This document shows positions 1 through 11,902 of a stretch of DNA of 64,000 bases, piece after piece. Made by a program: the position numbers and the translations under genes. Within the stretch, counting starts at the first letter, position 1; the number at the start of each line of letters is the position of its first letter. The notes beneath the pieces are model-generated. The model did not search any database and was not told the origin of the DNA. It was given only the letters and a program-made list of their open reading frames with translations. Source of the DNA: Pleodorina starrii (lineage: Eukaryota > Chlorophyta > Chlorophyceae > Chlamydomonadales > Volvocaceae); assembly GCA_030267565.1 (NCBI GenBank), contig BRXU01000048.1, positions 248,001-312,000 of the forward strand, written 5' to 3'.

Positions 1-2483
1 TCCGGTGCCCAGCCCCCTTACCTGCCCAACCCCCGGCCTTCAACCACCCCCCGGCCCCCGCAGCTGTCCCGGCCCGGCCTGCCCACCGCCCGCCAAACGG
101 TGCTGGTGGCGGCAAGCACGCAGACCCAGACCCATGGGTCGGCCGCATCGCCCGCTCCATTGGCGTCAACAAACCGGGAGGCGCAGTCAGGCTCTGGCTC
201 TGCTTCCGGCTCCGGCTCGGGTTCGAACTCGGGTTCGGGTCTGAAGGCCGCTGCCGCTGAGCTGCTGAGGGACTGGTTGGCGGTTGAGGTGGGGGATGGC
301 AGCGGAACCAGCGCCGTGGTACGACAGGTGCGTGTGTGTGTATGTGTATGCTGCGTGTCCTGGGAGGGGGGTCGGGGGAGGCGGGAGGTGGGTGGGCTCT
401 CCGGGGCTGAGTGGGAGGGGGAATGGTGAATGGGCGCGAAGAGGGCCGCGGATGGGGTTGGTTGATGAGAGCACATGATCATGCGGGAATGGGGGCGTGA
501 GGGCGACCGCCTATCGATGGGTGATCGGTGGGTCTAAGACAATCCCTCCCGCCCCCTCTCCCTCTCCCTCTCCCTCTCCCCTCCTCTTTCCAATACACAC
601 GCATACACATACACACTCGTACAGCACGTGGAGCTGGTATCCCATGAGGACAAGCTCACCCGCCTCACGGAGCTTCTGGCGCCGGCGGCGGCGTCGGGGG
701 TGGCGGCCAGGCCGCCGCCCGCCGCCGCCGCTGCTGCTGCTGCTGCTGCCGCCCGCTCTCTTGCCCCCGGTGGCGGCGGCTCCCCGCACCTGGCCCCCGC
801 CCCGGTTCCTCCCCCCGGCTCCCCCAGTGTTGTGTTTACTCGCAACCTGGTTCGTGCCGAGGAGGTGGCCCGGCACCTGGCTGGAAAGGGGGTCAGTGTG
901 GCGCTGCTGCACCGCGACCTGTCCCAGGTGTGGGTGGGCGGGGGTGTGGGTGGGGGCGTGGGTGGGGGTGGGTTTTAGGGTTCGGGGTGAGAACGGAAGA
1001 GGGGAAGGAGGGAGGGAGGGAGGGGTGATTTCGCACAGCTGTAACAGAAGAAGAAGAAGAGAAAGAACGGGTATTGATGCTTCCTTCTGGTTTTAGCAGG
1101 CGTTGGAATCCTCTGCACGCACTTCCGCATGAACCCCCACGGCCCCTCGCTCCGCTCCAACTTTGCACACTGGACACTCTAAACCCAACCCATCCACCTC
1201 CACCTCCCCTTCCACCTCCCTCCCCTCCACCTCCACCTCCCTCCCCTCCACCTCCACCTCCCCCACCTCCCTCCACCTCCCTCCCCCCCTTCAGGACCAG
1301 CGCGACGAGGCTCTGCAGTGCTTCCGTTTCGGTGTCACCTCTGTGCTGGTGGCCACCGCCCTGGCCTCCCGGGGACTCAACTTCCCGGATGTGGCCCACG
1401 TCATCAATTACGATGTGCCAGAGTCGGTGAGCAGCCGGTCCCCTCCTCCCCAACCCCTCCTTTCTATCCGCATCCTCGCAATTCTTTTGAGGCCCTGAAT
1501 AGGTAGACCAGACCAGACCGCCGGTTTGTACTGCGTTCGGCTTCTTGTGTCTGTCAGTCAGCCAGCCAATAGGCCTATTTGGATTTGTCTTTCCTACCCC
1601 CTTTCCCCCCTCACCCTCCCCCACTCACCCACCCACCCATCCACAGGCCAGCGTGTACATGCACCAGGTGGGTCGCACCGGTCGCGGCGGCCGCCCCGGC
1701 CTGGCCACCACCCTGATCACCCGCTCCAACCGTCCCTCAGCCCCCTGGCTCCTCGACTCACTGCGCCGATCCGGGAGCCCCGTGCCGTCCTGGCTGGAGG
1801 ACTTGGCGGCGGAGGCGCACGCCAAGGGCGCGGCGCTGGCGGCAGCGGCCAGGAGGAAGGCAGCGGCGGCAGCAGCCGCAGCGGCGGCGGGAGCCGGGGA
1901 GGACGCCGACGGCGGCCGGTCGCCGCCGCGGCAGCAGCGCACGGTGGTGGCGTTGGACGACCCCGCCGCCGCTGGCTCCGTCAGGTTCGGCAGCTATCTG
2001 GGCAGGCAGCGATCTGGGTCTGCAGCGGGCGGCGGCGGCGCGGCGGCGCCTTCGGCGCCGGGTACCGCCGGCTCCGCCGGCGCTCTCGAAGGCTCTGTCC
2101 TGGCGGCTGCGCCGACTCTCCCTTCCCAGCCTGATGCACAACAGCCGGTGGTGGTTGACAGGCGCCATGACGCGGAGTACTGGCAGGCGGTCTTTGAAGC
2201 CGCCATCAGCCAGCCACTGCAGCAGCAGCAGGAGCAGCAGGAGCGACAGCAGGGGCGGCAGCGGCAAGGCAGGGCGGCGGCGGGCGCGGGGGCTGGGGAG
2301 AAGGGGGAGGGGGGGTCGCGTGGGGGCCGGGTGGGCGTGGGAGCTGCGGCGGCTGCGGGGCCGCCGGGTCGGGGTCGGCGGGGGCGGTTGGTGTACTCGG
2401 ATGCGGGGGTGCAGATGGAGGCGAGGCCGGGGGAAGGGCTGACGGTTGGGCCGGGGGAGGCGGGGCGAGGGCGGCGGAGGTGA
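1..2483 (+). CDS. DEAD-box RNA helicase, C-terminal part (5' end outside window)
   Basis: Exons 1-327 (open from the window edge), 625-927, 1295-1426 and 1647-2483, all joined in phase 0 with GT-AG introns; stop TGA at 2481. The product is the C-terminal RecA-like domain of an ATP-dependent RNA helicase that unwinds or remodels RNA. Visible motifs: a motif III-like RQTVLVAAST (about codons 31-40), motif IV SVVFTRNL, motif V VATALASRGLNFPDVAHVIN and motif VI YMHQVGRTGRGG. A tail of about 220 residues, rich in Ala, Gln and Gly, follows and looks disordered. Two Ala/Gly/Ser-rich insertions lie between motifs III and IV. The N-terminal domain (Q, Walker A and DEAD motifs) must lie upstream. PSWLEDLA just after the domain recalls DDX3-like proteins, and RQTVLV recalls plant RH39-like ones; I cannot choose the subfamily. 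Confidence 0.85.
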
Positions 2484-2958
2484 TGAGGACGGCGGAGGTA
2501 CGGCGGGTAGTTGTGGTGGTTGGGTCGAGACTACGGAGAGGCGCGGCGGGTGGAGGATGGGGATGAGGATGAGGATGGGTGGGTTGAGGGCGCTTTGGGG
2601 TTTGGGGCAGGCGGGAGCCGGGGAGGCGGGAACAGCCGAGGGGAGGAGGGGTGTGGGTGGCGGGTGGCGGGGTGGGGTTTGTGCAGCAGTAGCATGCAGG
2701 GAGCGGCACCATCCTGTCAGCCGGGATGACGAGACTGCTGCTGTGATCTAAGTTCAGGGTCGTCGCCTGACGTTGAGTTTCTGAAGGTTGCGTTTAGCGC
2801 GCGATGTGGAACGTGGCGACGGTCGTTTATTTTGCGGTTGTGGTTGTTGCGGGCTTGCGACAGTGCAGCTCAATCTTTCAAGGCTGCGCACGAAAGGTGT
2901 CACCCTCATGCAAGGGTAACGTAAAGGATACCGGTAGCAGAAGTCTCCCGCTAAGTGC

Positions 2959-3007
2959 CCTTACATGTAAACGTGAGGTAAAAGTTACCTCACGTTTACA
3001 TGTAAGG
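2959..3007. repeat. Perfect inverted repeat, 23-bp arms, 3-nt loop
   Basis: Arms 2959-2981 and 2985-3007 are exact reverse complements around the loop AAG. The arms contain the palindromic hexamer ACATGT and the core ACGTGAGGTA. It could be an extruding cruciform, a foldback-element end or a transcript hairpin. Confidence 0.9.
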
Positions 3008-3419
3008 TGGCAGGCCCAAACGGATCCCAATTTACATGGGCTGTTTTGGGGACGTTATGTCTGTTGGCGCGAGGTCCGTACGCACCAGCCCTGGTACGCA
3101 CTATGTTTTGAGGCGGTAACGTCAAAGCGCCCATGTCATATCACTTCAGCACGATGTAAAACCCTTAGGACGAAGCCTGCGAGCGTCGTTGCCCATAATG
3201 GAACACGACGCGCTGAGGTCGGCCTCATCGCGCGAGAGCTCGTTCTCAGAGTACGCCAAGCCCTCCATGGCGGTCTCATCGCGCTCATTGTTTGCACATT
3301 GATTTTACTAAAGTTGTGCGGCGTCGGCGAGCGGCTGCGACCGCGGCCGGCCCTGCGCGGCGTCGGCATGGCTCTCGGAAGCTCGGCCTGACCGACCACT
3401 GTGTCTTGTCGAGAAGCAG

Positions 3420-4349
3420 CAGCGCCTTGTCAAGATCCATGTTGACTTTATGCAGAACTAGCCGGCAGAGAAACTCATTCGCGAGTGCCGACCGTGGTGA
3501 GGGACCGGTGCGCTTGTAGGTCGTACTATTTCGGAAAATAGTACGGCACGCATGCTCAAGCGGACCAGCGCTATTCCCGCGCACATAAAAGGTATTCACA
3601 TAACTGCATGGCCTTGTATCGGTTCGTTATATGTGCCCCAGCAGCTTTGGTCACTTAGGCAGCTATTCATAAATGGACATGACCACGCAATTCTCAGAGC
3701 AATTACGCGTAGCACGGGGTTGCATTTAACAGCGCCTTGTCAAGATCCATGTTGACTTTATGCAGAACTAGCCGGCAGAGAAACTCATTCGGGAGTGCCG
3801 ACCGTGGTGAGGGACCTGTGCGCTTGTAGGTCGTACTATTTCGGAAAATAGTACGGCACGCATGCTCAAGCGGACCAGCGCTATTCCCGCGCACATAAAA
3901 GGTATTCACATAACTGCATGGCCTTGTATCGGTTCGTTATATGTGCCCCAGCAGCTTTGGTCACTTAGGCAGCTATTCATAAATGGACATGACCACGCAA
4001 TTCTCAGAGCAATTACGCGTAGCACGGGGTTGCATTTAACAGCGCCTTGTCAAGATCCATGTTGACTTTATGCAGAACTAGCCGGCAGAGAAACTCATTC
4101 GGGAGTGCCGACCGTGGTGAGGGACCTGTGCGCTTGTAGGTCGTACTATTTCGGAAAATAGTACGGCACACATGCTCAAGCGGACCAGCGCTATTCCCGC
4201 GCACATAGAAGGTATTCACATAACTGCATGGCCTTGTATCGGTTCGTTATATGTGCCCCAGCAGCTTTGGTCACTTAGGCAGCTATTCATAAATGGACAT
4301 GACCACGCAATTCTCAGAGCAATTACGCGTAGCACGGGATTGCATTTAA
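3420..4349. repeat. Three tandem copies of a 310-bp repeat
   Basis: Units 3420-3729, 3730-4039 and 4040-4349 are nearly identical, with a few substitutions such as gcgagtgcc to gggagtgcc in copies 2 and 3. Each unit contains a small hairpin with 9-bp arms GTACTATTT / AAATAGTAC around CGGA. Short 67-68 aa frames on both strands are a by-product of the repeat and show no domain. Confidence 0.95.
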
Positions 4350-4422
4350 CAAGCAGAGGACATCAAGACCGTGCGTGATATAGCACTCTTCGAGCTCGCG
4401 CGCTATGTTGCAGATTAGAAAG

Positions 4423-5034
4423 TCAATTCGGTGATAATGTTGAGTGATGGCCCCAACGAATGCTTCCCTGAACGCGATACTCAGCATGACACGTGGGAGC
4501 CTTGATTCCGGACACATGCCTGGCTTGAGCATAGTGCATAGGAGCAGTTTTTGTTGCCGTCGATGGCGGAGCTGGGCCCTTGAACATGGCGTCGACCACG
4601 GGGCCCAGCTCCGCCATCGACGGCAACAAAAACTTTGCAGCGTGCCAGGCCGCGTAGATGTTGGAGCCAACGTCCCGAGCGAAGCCCGCCACGAACTTGA
4701 CCGAAGCGGGGCATGTTGCGTTAAACTGTCCGCCCAGCTCCGTGAACCTCTGCCTCAGAGCCTCGTCCCTGCCGAAGGAAATGTTGGCAACAACTGCCGC
4801 ATGGTTTTGGTGCTGAGGGAGCTGCAACAACTGCGGCTGGATCGCAGCCTGCGCCGGTGGCTGCTGCGCCGGAATCACGACACCCGGTCCCGCTGGGTTA
4901 GCAGGAGGATTGTTGCCATTCCCGGCCTGAGCAGCAAGGCCGGCAGGCTGGTGCTGCAGGTTAGCCTGCTGCTGGACGCCCATTAGGTAATAGAGTGATT
5001 GTAAAACAAAACAAAAGGATGAACCTAAAGTCAC
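4423..5034 (-). CDS. Hypothetical Gln/Pro/Ala-rich protein, possible transposon fragment
   Basis: Open frame of 203 codons with no recognised domain. The first half is Gln/Asn/Pro/Ala-rich; the middle (about residues 85-145) looks like folded sequence with a regular helical pattern. The frame runs straight through the 34-bp inverted repeat at 4546-4634, so one part of the protein is encoded by both arms, which suggests a rearranged or decayed copy. It borders the 310-bp triplicate, which fits mobile-element debris. Splicing and expression are unknown. Confidence 0.25.
   Translation of the reverse strand: MTLGSSFCFVLQSLYYLMGVQQQANLQHQPAGLAAQAGNGNNPPANPAGPGVVIPAQQPPAQAAIQPQLLQLPQHQNHAAVVANISFGRDEALRQRFTELGGQFNATCPASVKFVAGFARDVGSNIYAAWHAAKFLLPSMAELGPVVDAMFKGPAPPSTATKTAPMHYAQARHVSGIKAPTCHAEYRVQGSIRWGHHSTLSPN
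4546..4634. repeat. Perfect inverted repeat, 34-bp arms, 21-bp spacer
   Basis: Arms 4546-4579 and 4601-4634 are exact reverse complements separated by 4580-4600. The arms run from AGTTTTTGTTGCC to GCTGGGCCC. Perfect identity over 34 bp implies a recent inverted duplication or a foldback terminus. Confidence 0.95.
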
Positions 5035-5722
5035 AACACGGCGAATGGTGGTTGAGAGCCTAGGTCACGGCCGGCCACTGGTCCAACTTGAAAATGTTTT
5101 TTTGGGGGTATTTGGGAGACGAGTTGAGGTCGAGCCGATCAGCGGGGAGACCGGGTTCATCGCCAAGCCGATCAGCGGGGCGGCGAAGGGTTGGTTGGTC
5201 TGGTTTGGCAACGGTTGGAGTCGGTTGCATTGTAAGGGTACAGCGTCGTTAATAGCGGTGTTTCGAGACTCGGCTCTGGTGGCATCGCCGCTGGGGCTCT
5301 ATCTAGCGTTATCATAATTAAGTGTAACGAATGAGGACAAGGACAGTGGTATATCAGTGGTATGGCCAGGGTATGGCGGATACTTGCATGGCGTACAACT
5401 TCAGCTATGCATTAAAATGTAAGCCTTCGGAGAGAGAGAGGTGCTTGCGCCATTGCGTCGCTGCTTCTGCGGCGTTTCACGCGCCGCACGTACCGTACGC
5501 GACACGCCACGGAGACACAGAAAGTAGTGCACAGAAAGTAGAAGCCCTGCAAGTATTACCGCGGTTACCAATTTGTTATATGTATACGGATTGTAAGCTA
5601 CGAACCGGCATGCCCGACGCCACGCCTCTTCTTTGAGAGACAAGATACCAGAAATTTATAAGCAAACCTCCTTCCATCTGGGAATCCCGGACAATTGACT
5701 TTAGTGGCTAATAGTACCATCA

Positions 5723-6839
5723 ATGACGGTATTTAAGGCGTCGCTGTTGGCGCCGGAGCAGCTCGGCAGGGCGAATGCCAGCCGCCACCTCAACGGAGCG
5801 CCGCGTGTGGGGATTAACAATGTGCGACAGGTGAGGAACTCAACCTGCTTGAAAAACGTATGCATGAGGCTGCTATCGTAAGGGGCTGCGTCTCCGCCAC
5901 AACTGGCCTTGGGATACGCAAAATTGAAACCACCAGCCACAACTTGAGGTGTGTAAACGCAGGCGCGCATGGTAATCGTCTGCATGGGCCGCAACGACGG
6001 CGCTTCCGGCAGAAAACGCCGGAGCAGCAACCACAGTCGCCGCAAGCCGGACTTTGAAGGCCCCGCAACGGACGGTGGGCAGTGGTACGAGGAAGACAGC
6101 GCCCAGCCGGGGCCAACCACCAGCCAGAACGGGGTGGGTGGCGCTGACGTTGCCAGAACGATGCAGCCGCAGCCCTCCACCTCAGCTTCGGCCGTCGGCA
6201 GCAGCAGCCCGAGCGCCCGGGGCGGTGCGCGGCAGGGCCGGCGGGGTCGCTCTCGTAAGGTCGACGACGAGGACGACGAGCAGGAGGACGTGCGAGGCTG
6301 GTGGGAGCGGCCCGAGGAGCGGTCCCTGCAGGTGAGCTTTGAGCTGCGGTGCGCAGGTACCGGCAGACAGAGGAGCGAGAGAGAGAGGAGAGAGAGCAGG
6401 CCATGGCCGCGGAAGAAGGAATACACACACTCACACACGCACACCCCCACACACACCCCACAAACGCAGGGTCGGACAACACAGCACATCGGCACCGTGT
6501 AGCGAAGGTGTTGACCCCCCCAGCGCCTATCACGTCGTGCGGCCGCCGCTCTCCACCTCGCCCCCACCCCACTTGCATCCGTTGAAACCCCACAAAACCT
6601 GCCCCCTTTCCCCCGACCGCTGTCCCCCCCACCCCTCACCCCCGCCGTGACAGGCCTACGCCGCACCCTCCCTGGAGCCCTGGCAAGAGGAGCGCCTGCA
6701 GAGGGCCGCGGCAGGGGGCAGGAGGAAGGCGCAGGTGTGCGGGCGGGGGGGCGGGGAGGGCGGGGATCCCGGTGTGCTGTGGGGGTGCCGTGTGCGGAGC
6801 GCCGGAATGTAGAAGAGCCGGACGTACCTCACACACATG

Positions 6840-6870
<31 letters not shown>

Positions 6871-9800
6871 ACCGCTCACGGGACCCGGGTTTGCCCCACT
6901 CCTCCGCCCCCACTCCTCCGCCCGTCCCTCCCTCCTCCCTCTCCGCCCATCCCCTCCCCCCCACTCCTCCCCCTCCACCCCCCAGATCCAGGACCTGGCT
7001 TGCGAGCTGGATGTGGATCGGTCGGTGGTTCTGGGCTGGTTCAAAGAGTTTGCGCTGAAGCCGCAGAGGTGGGTCCCGCGGAGGCCTGGCCCCCCGGGGT
7101 GGGGCTGGCCTCTGGACTCAGACTCAGACTGGACTCGATTGGATTCGACTGGCCTGGACTCAGACTGCCCTCTGGACTCGATTCGACTGGATTCGACTGG
7201 ATTCGACTGGCCTGGACTCAGACTGCCCTCTGGACTCGATTCGACTGGATTCGACTGGACTGGACTGGACTGGACTGGACTGGACTGGACTTCGGGAATA
7301 CAGCCATCATGCTCTTTGTTCCCTTCCTTCTCTTCGTTGTCTTTGTTCGGTACTGTTAGCCTGGGTGGCTTCGGTGCTATGCGCGTATAGTCTTAACAAC
7401 ACTGGACTCACCAACAACGCTGTGAACGAATTGGAACGCGTGTCCTTCCCAGAACTGCCACTCCCGAATGAGCTCAAATACCGGTGTGCCAACCCCTCCC
7501 CCCCCCCCTCCCCTCCGCCGTCTCCGTCTCCGCTGCGGTACCTTCTTTTTACCCCCCTCCCCCCCCTCAGCGAGCGGGATGCCATCGTGGCTTCGAGACG
7601 GGCTGAGCTGGACAGGGAGAAGCAGGGGGAGAGGGAGAGGGAGCAGGAGCGGGAGAGGGAGCAGCAGAGGGAGCAGGAGCGGGAGGGGGCATGGAGGGAG
7701 GCGGGAGGCCGCAAGGGGGGCAGGAGCGCAGCGGAGGCGGCTGTCGAGGCGCGGCCGGGTGCGGCCCCCTCCTCGTCCGCCCCGGGGGCAAATGCAAAGG
7801 CGGCAGCGGACGCACCGACCGGTTTCATCCCCTTTTACCGTGAGTACAGCTGGAAGAGGGCAGGGCAGGAGAGACGGGCGGGCAGGGGGAGAGGGAGGGA
7901 GGGAGGAAGGGCAGGGCAGGGCACTCTCGATTCGGCTCAGGTGGGGCGGGATGAGGTGGGGCGGGGCGGGGCGGCCAAGTTGGTGTGGGTCGGGTCGGGT
8001 CGGGTCGGGTCGACCGGTCAGGTCACGTCCCGCCTGACCAGGGGTTGGGGCCTTAGGGTTGGATGTCCATGCGAGTGGGGGTGGGGGGGGGAAGCGGGGC
8101 GGTACCGCTGCTGTCCTCTGCTCCCCTGCCCCCCTCCCCTCCGTCGTATGACCGATGACGCATCGCACCCCAACCTCACCCCCACCTCCACCCTCCGCCA
8201 TTCCCGCCGGGTCGCAGTCCGCAAACAGGGTCTTGACCAGCAGCCGCACCAGAGGCGGATCAAGGGGGAGGTGCTGCGCACATTGGAGTCCATCTACGAC
8301 CGAACGCCCTTCCCATCAGCGGACGTCATGCGGTGGGGTGGGGTGGGGGGATATGTGTGTGTGTGGCGGGCTGCTGGGCGGGCGGGGCTGCTGGGCGGGC
8401 AGGGCTGCAGGGGTGCGGGGACGGGCGCGTGGTAGCGCGTGGGATGCGGGTAGGGTACTGGCAGCAGCAACCAGTGACCAGCGCCAGCCCCAGTCTGAGT
8501 CGGGTGGGTGGATGGGTGGGTGGGAGCGGGGGCCGTGCCTGGTGCGGTCAGGGGACAGCAACTGCCGTACTCTGCATACTTTTGCCGCACTGCCTCTGCA
8601 CGTTTTGAGCTCTTCTGCGCCCCTCTCCCCTCCGTCCCCTGCCTCTCTCCCCTCTTGTCACCCCGCCCTCTCCCCTCTCCGTCACCCGTCTCCCCTCCCC
8701 CCTCCCCTCCTCCTCCCCCCCTAGCGGCCTGTATGAGCTGCACCGACTGCCCCGGGAGGCCGCTGCCGAGTGGTTCGCTGCGCGGAGGGCGGCGGACGGC
8801 ATCGCCTCCTCCACTCAGAAGCGGGCGGGTCGGAGCAGTCTGAGGGAGCGAGACAGGGACCTGCAGGTGGGGGGGGATTGGGGGGGGGAGGGGGGCTGGG
8901 GGGAGGGGACTGGGGGAGGGGGCGGGGGGGAGGGAGGCCGCGTCTCGCGCTTGCGCTTGCGCTTGCACTCGCTCTCGCTTGTCTCTTGCATAGAAGAGGG
9001 GAAGGCGAGTGGGGCAGGGTGAGGAGAGGACTGGAGGCTGCAAGGGGACTGCGAGTAGGAGGCCCTCACCCTCAGTCTCGCTCACACAGAAAAGAGACCC
9101 GCAACGCACCGCACCTCGTCTGGTCAAGCATGCTGCTGCGGCATACCGAAACCCTAAAACCCTTAAACCCTGAATTTTCTTCACAATACCAGACATCCGA
9201 CCTAACCCAATCATCAAATCGCCTTTCTGATGTCCGCCACTTGCTTTGAACTGATTCCCCCGATGCGAATGTCAGCTGGCTGTCAGCCTGCCCGGTGGGG
9301 CCGCTCGTCATTGCGTGTGTGCGGTTCAGTTCGCGGTACACCCCTCCTCGCCCGTCGTGTTGCCTGGGCGTGTTGCAGGGAGCCTTCGGCGGCTCCGAGG
9401 CCGGGGACGACGGCGACGACAACGCCGGCATCCCGTCCTCCTCCTCCTCCTCTGCTGCCGCTGCTGCCGGGGGTCCCTCGGGCTCCGGAACCGGTCCCGT
9501 CAGTTTGTTGTCACAATTGGGGGCGGCCGCCGCTGAGGAGGCCGACCAGACCAAGGTACGCTGGGGCTGAGGGGTGGGGTTAGGGGTTCGAAACCTGGGG
9601 TCCTGGGGTCGGGTCCTGGGGTCGGGTCCTGGGGTCGGGAGAATGGGTGAAGGAGGGAAGGGAGAGGTGCGAGCCGCAGCGAAGGGACGCAGGCGACGGT
9701 TACGAGATGGGAGGGTCGACGAGAGGTGTGTGGGGTCTTGGGGTGGTGCGGAGGAGATGCGCTTTGCTTGCTTTTGCTCGTGCGCCGGCGAGGCAGGAGC

Positions 9801-10963
9801 AGAGCGCCTGTTTCGATTTCCCCAAGTTGCCCCATGTCTCTGGGCTGGCGCTCCCCGCTGTGCGCCCGCTGGCTGACTCCCCGCCCCGCCCCGCCACCTG
9901 CCACCCACCACCCGCTACTGCCCCTCGTCCGCCGTGTCCCGCCCCGGCCATACCCCCACCTGCCCCTGGCCCCTGCCCCCGACTCACTCCACTCCCTCCC
10001 GCCCCACTCCCCTCCCTCCCCATTCCCCTCCCTCCCCACTCCCCACTCTCCTCAACCCCACTCCTGTCCTCCACACCCACTCAATCCCACTCCTCCACAC
10101 CCACTCACACCCACGCCCTCTCCTCCCAGGTGGTGACGCTGAGCCGTCGCGAGATGGCTGCTCTGCGCTCCTCCCTGCCCAGCCCCAACAAACACAAGGG
10201 CCGTCAGATGGCGGAGAAGATGATCATCAAGACGGGTGGGTGGCGGGCAGGCTTGAGCGGCTGAGAGGCTGCGTCGGGGTTAGGGAGGGGTAGGGTCAGT
10301 GAAGGGCAAGGGCGAGCGGGCAGGGACGTCTCTGCCTGTCTGCCCTTCACTCGGCGGCGGTGCGTGTGCTGCCCTCCTCCCGCCATTGGCTGACGTCCGG
10401 CCTCCCTCCCATTCCCCCTGGAGCTCTGCCCCCCCCCCGGGTGCTCACATCTCACCACCACACCGCTGCGCTCTCATCTTCAGCAACACCACCCCGTGAT
10501 CCACCCCGACCTCCCCACACCCAACCAGCAACCAACTACCCTCGACCCGATAGCCACCCTGACGCAAACCCAAGTCAACCCAAATCAACCCAGATCCCGA
10601 ACCAACCCAGATCCTGGACCCCCATTCGCTCCGCCATCACTCGCTCCGAAACCCCCCCTCCCGCCCCCCCCCCTCGCAGCTCCCGGTGCCGCAGCCACCC
10701 AGATTGGCAACGTGCAGTACGTACAGGAGGTTCCTGTCGTACAGGCGAGCGACCGGATGCGTGCGTCCTGGCGCCACCGGGCGTCCTCCGCCTCCTCCGC
10801 AACGGCGGCCGGAGACGGCGGCGGCGGCGGCGAGTCCGGGGCGGCGGCGACGGGGGGGCCCGGGCGGCGGCTGCGCCTGCGGGCGCGGGGCGGTGCCGGC
10901 GGCGGGCGGCGCAGCGGCGGTGCGGAGGCGGGTGTTGGCGAGGAGCGGGACGAGGAGAAGTAG
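5723..10963 (+). CDS. OCP3-like homeodomain protein with chloroplast transit peptide
   Basis: Eleven exons: 5723-5830, 5963-6331, 6654-6734, 6986-7068, 7391-7483, 7571-7839, 8218-8332, 8725-8866, 9379-9555, 10130-10235, 10680-10963. All phases agree and give 608 aa. The first exon (MTVFKASLLAPEQLG...) with its Arg-rich continuation and VIVCM looks like an algal chloroplast transit peptide. A first helix-turn-helix-like stretch (residues about 165-213) ends in VVLGWFKEF. A second (about 345-405) contains LESIYDRTPFPS and ends LPREAAAEWFAARRA, a homeodomain recognition helix. Between them lies a charged Glu/Arg/Gln coiled-coil-like segment. Arabidopsis OCP3 has such a C-terminal homeodomain and has been linked to stress signalling and plastid RNA editing. 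The assignment rests on motif resemblance only. Exon 5 is the weakest call: it is 93 bp, keeps phase if skipped, and has a poor acceptor. Confidence 0.7.
7111..7290. repeat. GACTGGACT-type tandem repeat in intron 4 of the OCP3-like gene
   Basis: Mixed 5-, 6- and about 45-bp repeats built on CTGGACTC, GATTCGACTG and GGACT fill much of the intron 7069-7390. The end is a run of GGACT units. Confidence 0.85.
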
Positions 10964-11809
10964 ACGAATGTGGCTGTCTCCTGTACCGACCAACCTGTCC
11001 TGAAGGAGCAGCGGGTGGTGGCGGCGGCGGTGGTGGTGGTGGTGGCGGTGTCAATCCCGCGGTGTGAGGGTGCATGGCTCGTGGCGGCGGGCGGAGGAGC
11101 CTTGGCCAGTGTGGGTTTTGCTTTGCTTTGCTGTCCTTTGCATTTCCTCTGACGGAGCTGAACGGAGCGGAGCGGGTCGGGTCGGATGTGTCTGGTCCTG
11201 TGCCGGAGCCGTGATGCCGCCGTTGGGTCGTTTGCAGTTTACAGGTCGGTCCGTGTTCGTTTCCCGAGGGCTTTACCGGAGGGACGCATTTCAGAGCGGC
11301 AGTCCTACCTCGCAATGGTGGCGGCCGCAGCAGTAGCGGTGACGGCGGCGGCTGCCCGTGTCGCGGTCCCCGGGGCCCGGGCGGTCCGTCCGTCCCTGGA
11401 GCTTGGCAGCGCAGGAGAGTGTGGCGCAGGAGGGAGTGGCGAGTGGGTGGGCCGCATTGATGCAAGCGGCGAGCGAGACGCGTTGGACTGGGCTGGGTTG
11501 GGCTGGGCCGGGCTGCACGGCGGCAGCCTCACTCGGGGCCCCCATCCTTCACGCCGTCCACTGGGCTGTATCACACACAGCGTACCGGTATGCTCTCAAA
11601 TAAGGAAGGGCCCCCGCTAAAGCCGGACATCTGGCATCACAAGGGCTTACCGCACCTTCATCATTGTCGGGCCCAGCGGCTGCGGAGCGAGCCTCCACTC
11701 TAGAGCTGTGCAGCGGAAGGGGGGGCAGTGCTTTGGTTGGCCCGCTGCTGTTGGTGCTGCTGCCGCTGTGTTACTTGAGCCTTCCAGCCTCCAACCAGCG
11801 CTCAGAGGG
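10964..11809. other. 3' flank of the OCP3-like gene; nothing else seen
   Basis: GC-rich sequence with GGT/GGC runs and TTTGC repeats. It is presumably 3' UTR and spacer. No domain, RNA gene or long repeat was recognised. Confidence 0.5.
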
Positions 11810-11816
11810 GTGTCTT

Positions 11817-11841
11817 GGGGTATCGAAGCCCTCCGACTCCA
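11817..11841 (+). pseudogene. 3' remnant of tRNA-Ala at the array edge
   Basis: Matches only the T arm and 3' acceptor strand (CCCTCCGACTCCA) of the tRNA-Ala copies downstream. It marks the left boundary of the array. Confidence 0.75.
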
Positions 11842-11902
11842 GAACTGCATTTACCGATTCGGTCGCTATGTCCTGGCGAGGCATGTGCAGATTATGTGTA
11901 CG

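Larger units (their letters stand above)
2484..5722. other. Intergenic region with repeats and possible mobile-element debris
   Basis: No recognisable gene between the helicase stop and the OCP3-like start. Base composition is lower in GC than the flanking genes. It holds a 23-bp perfect hairpin, three copies of a 310-bp repeat, a 34-bp perfect inverted repeat and short open frames without known domains. The mixture suggests old transposon fragments, but no transposase or reverse transcriptase motif was seen. Confidence 0.6.
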
